A stretch of DNA of 64,000 nt from assembly GCA_963843465.1 (NCBI GenBank), contig CAWJKP010000003.1:1178001-1242000 (forward strand), given 5' to 3'. Made by a program: the position numbers and the translations under genes. Source of the stretch: CAWJKP01 sp963843465. Lineage in GTDB: Bacteria; Planctomycetota; Planctomycetia; Pirellulales; Thermoguttaceae. The notes under the pieces were generated by a model. The model ran no database searches. It saw only the letters and a program-made list of their open reading frames with translations, and was not told where the DNA came from. Positions 62,538-64,000 of this stretch are shown one piece after another (positions within the stretch are counted from its first letter, which is position 1; each line of letters starts with the position of its first letter).

Positions 62538-64000
62538 CTACCGAAGCGGAATCTGCTCTGCGTCAAGAAACGCCAGCAGGGCCGCGCGGAAGTGCTCGAT
62601 CTCTTCGGTCGCCAGCGTGTGGTCTGCGGCGCCGATCCAGAAGCGGTAGGTGTAGCTGCCCTTGCCCGGCGGCAGGCCCTTGCCCTTGTAAGCGTAGACG
62701 AACTCGCGGCTGCGGACCAACGGATGGGCAAAGGCCGCCAGCCGCCCTTCGAGGGCCGAGTAGCCCCGGGCGACGTCCCAAACCAGGGAGAAGTCCTGCC
62801 AGGAGAGCGGATAGATGGGCACGGGCTGGTGCTTCACGGCCGGGTAGATCGGCCCGTCGATCTGGTCCATCTCCAATTCGAACCAGACCACCTGGCCGCC
62901 CTCGGGGATCACCGCCTCCTGGATCTTGTGGGCGAGCACGCCCAGGCCGCCCAACGCGCGGTCGCCCGAGCGGATCGAGACCCAGTGATAGGGGACCTGC
63001 CAGGGGGCGTCGCCGCCGGGCGAAGGGACGAAGGCGAAACGGCCCATGCCGGTCGCCAGGGCCAGGTCCTCGATCACGCCCTTGATCGCGCGGAAGTGTT
63101 CTTCCAAGCTGGGCTGCCCGGCCTGCTGGAAGCTCACGCCCGCCAACCGCGTCACCTCCGATCTACACAAGCCCGAAGCGCAAGCGAGGGACGGGGTTGC
63201 GTCCCTCTGGCGCTCCCTCGCTTGCGCTTCGGGCTGGTGAGGCTCCCTCGCTTGCGCTTCGGGCTGGTGTTGTTCCTGGCGGCCTGCTGTTTCTTCCGGG
63301 CTCATCCAATAGACCCGGCCCAGCTCGAAGAGGCGGAAGCTGTCGCGATTGGGCCGGTTCTGCGGCACCAGCGCCAGCAGGTTGGGCAAAAGCGTGGTCC
63401 GCAGCAGTCGCTTCTCCTTGGCGGGCGGGTTCTGCATCTCGATCGGCTGCGAGGGCGCAAAGCCGAGCTTCGCCAGCCAGAGATCGTCAGTCCAGGCGTA
63501 GTTCTGCACCTCGTGGAAGCCGTGCGCCCCGGCCAGCAGACGCCGGGCCCGGTGCTGGCGGCAAAGCGGCTCGTTGGTCCGCGCCGGCTCAAGCGGAGCG
63601 ACGGGCAACTGCGGCCGGATCTTGCCGTAGCCGTAAATCCGCAGCACCTCCTCGACAATGTCGGCCGGGATCGAGAGGTCTTTTTCACTGCGGTGCGGCG
63701 GGATGCCGACCTCCAGCCGGCCGTCGGGATTCTCATGGGCCTCGAAGCCCAGCGACTGGAGAATCCCCATCGCTTCGCCAGGCGGCAACTGGGCGCCGGC
63801 CAGACGCTCCAGCATTCCCGGCTCCAGCACCAGCGTGCGATAGCCCTCCTTGAGGTCGCCGTCGTAGGTCAGGCGCTAGCGACCTCGAAGGGCACTTCCG
63901 CGTCGGAGATCAATTGCAGCATCCGCGCGATGGCCAGCTTGACGTTCACCGGCGGCTGGCTCTTCTCGAAGCGTCGGGCGGACTCCGACGCCAGGTCGAG
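62538..64000 (-). CDS. pheT: phenylalanyl-tRNA synthetase beta subunit, 5' part beyond the window
   Basis: From the right edge the frame reads ASESARRFEKSQPPVNVKLAIARMLQLISDAEVPFEVA. A missing C near 63878 then leads into QRLTYDGDLKEGYRTLVLE, the B5 domain (QSLGFEAHENPDGRLEVGIPPHR..DIVEEVLRIYGY), the catalytic-like core (RLFELGRVYW) and the C-terminal FDX-ACB domain (SWQDFSLVWDVARGYSALEGRLAAF). PheT pairs with PheS to charge tRNA-Phe. Between core blocks, about 33 residues (HQPEAQAREPHQPEAQARER, then ATPSLACASGLCRSE) are encoded by family F palindromes inserted in-frame. pheS would lie beyond the edge, if adjacent. Confidence 0.93.
63171..63270. repeat. family F palindromes inside pheT
   Basis: GCCCGAAGCGCAAGCGAGGG, then two copies of CTCCCTCGCTTGCGCTTCGG, keep the pheT frame open. 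The copies match 34931-34995, 35661-35722 and 39355-39411. Confidence 0.9.

Overview
High-GC (roughly 60-65% by eye), gene-dense chromosomal DNA from a planctomycete, most likely a Pirellulales-like lineage. The pointers are two leucine-rich-repeat membrane proteins carrying the F-x-Y-x-LRSL start typical of the phylum, a flagellar P-ring protein with an embedded HEAT segment, a J-like/TM/formylglycine-enzyme fusion, a Tat-exported Gfo/Idh/MocA oxidoreductase, a PP2C-kinase fusion, LpxA (an outer membrane), and a very high load of palindromic intergenic repeats. No rRNA, tRNA, CRISPR, prophage or complete transposase was seen.

Layout. 0-4 kb: small membrane protein, an AbrB/Doc toxin-antitoxin pair, and a divergent CRP/FNR regulator and short hybrid-cluster protein (hcp) with a palindromic regulator site between them. 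4-17 kb: HDOD and TPR proteins, a nucleotide-sugar epimerase, a long TPR protein, a PilZ protein, the large J-like/FGE gene and lpxA. 17-29 kb: Nudix hydrolase, YdjY lipoprotein, heparinase-like protein, a two-gene polar amino-acid ABC transporter, fliG, an LRR gene with an in-frame TGA, lemA, and a PTPS/CitG pair. 29-39 kb: smc, the FlgI-like gene, yidD-orf-rnpA, a DnaJ-type chaperone and a PP2C-Ser/Thr kinase. 39-50 kb: APC permease, a broken MG2/alpha-2-macroglobulin-like gene, RhuM, a UvrD-type helicase, a YfgM-like protein and an RluD-type pseudouridine synthase. 50-64 kb: LRR protein, oxidoreductase, HEAT protein, STN-like protein, fatty-acid desaturase, ilvN-ilvC, radical SAM protein, a small unknown protein and pheT, which runs off the right edge.

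The most striking content is the repeats. At least nine unrelated palindromic families are bounded by GTAG on the left and CTAC on the right, the layout of REP/BIME elements moved by REP-associated tyrosine transposases (RAYT). Copies lie not only between genes but inside them: in-frame in pheT, in the heparinase-like and MG2-like genes and at the end of rnpA, and they provide stop codons or last residues for several neighbours. Two MITE-like elements (174 and 183 bp) with terminal inverted repeats and target duplications have landed inside these palindromes; deleting them on paper restores the original repeat.

About fifteen single-base frame breaks occur across the window, several in single-copy housekeeping genes (ilvC, lpxA, pheT) and many in short homopolymers. 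I read these as consensus errors rather than biology, so most broken genes are annotated as single genes with the break position given.
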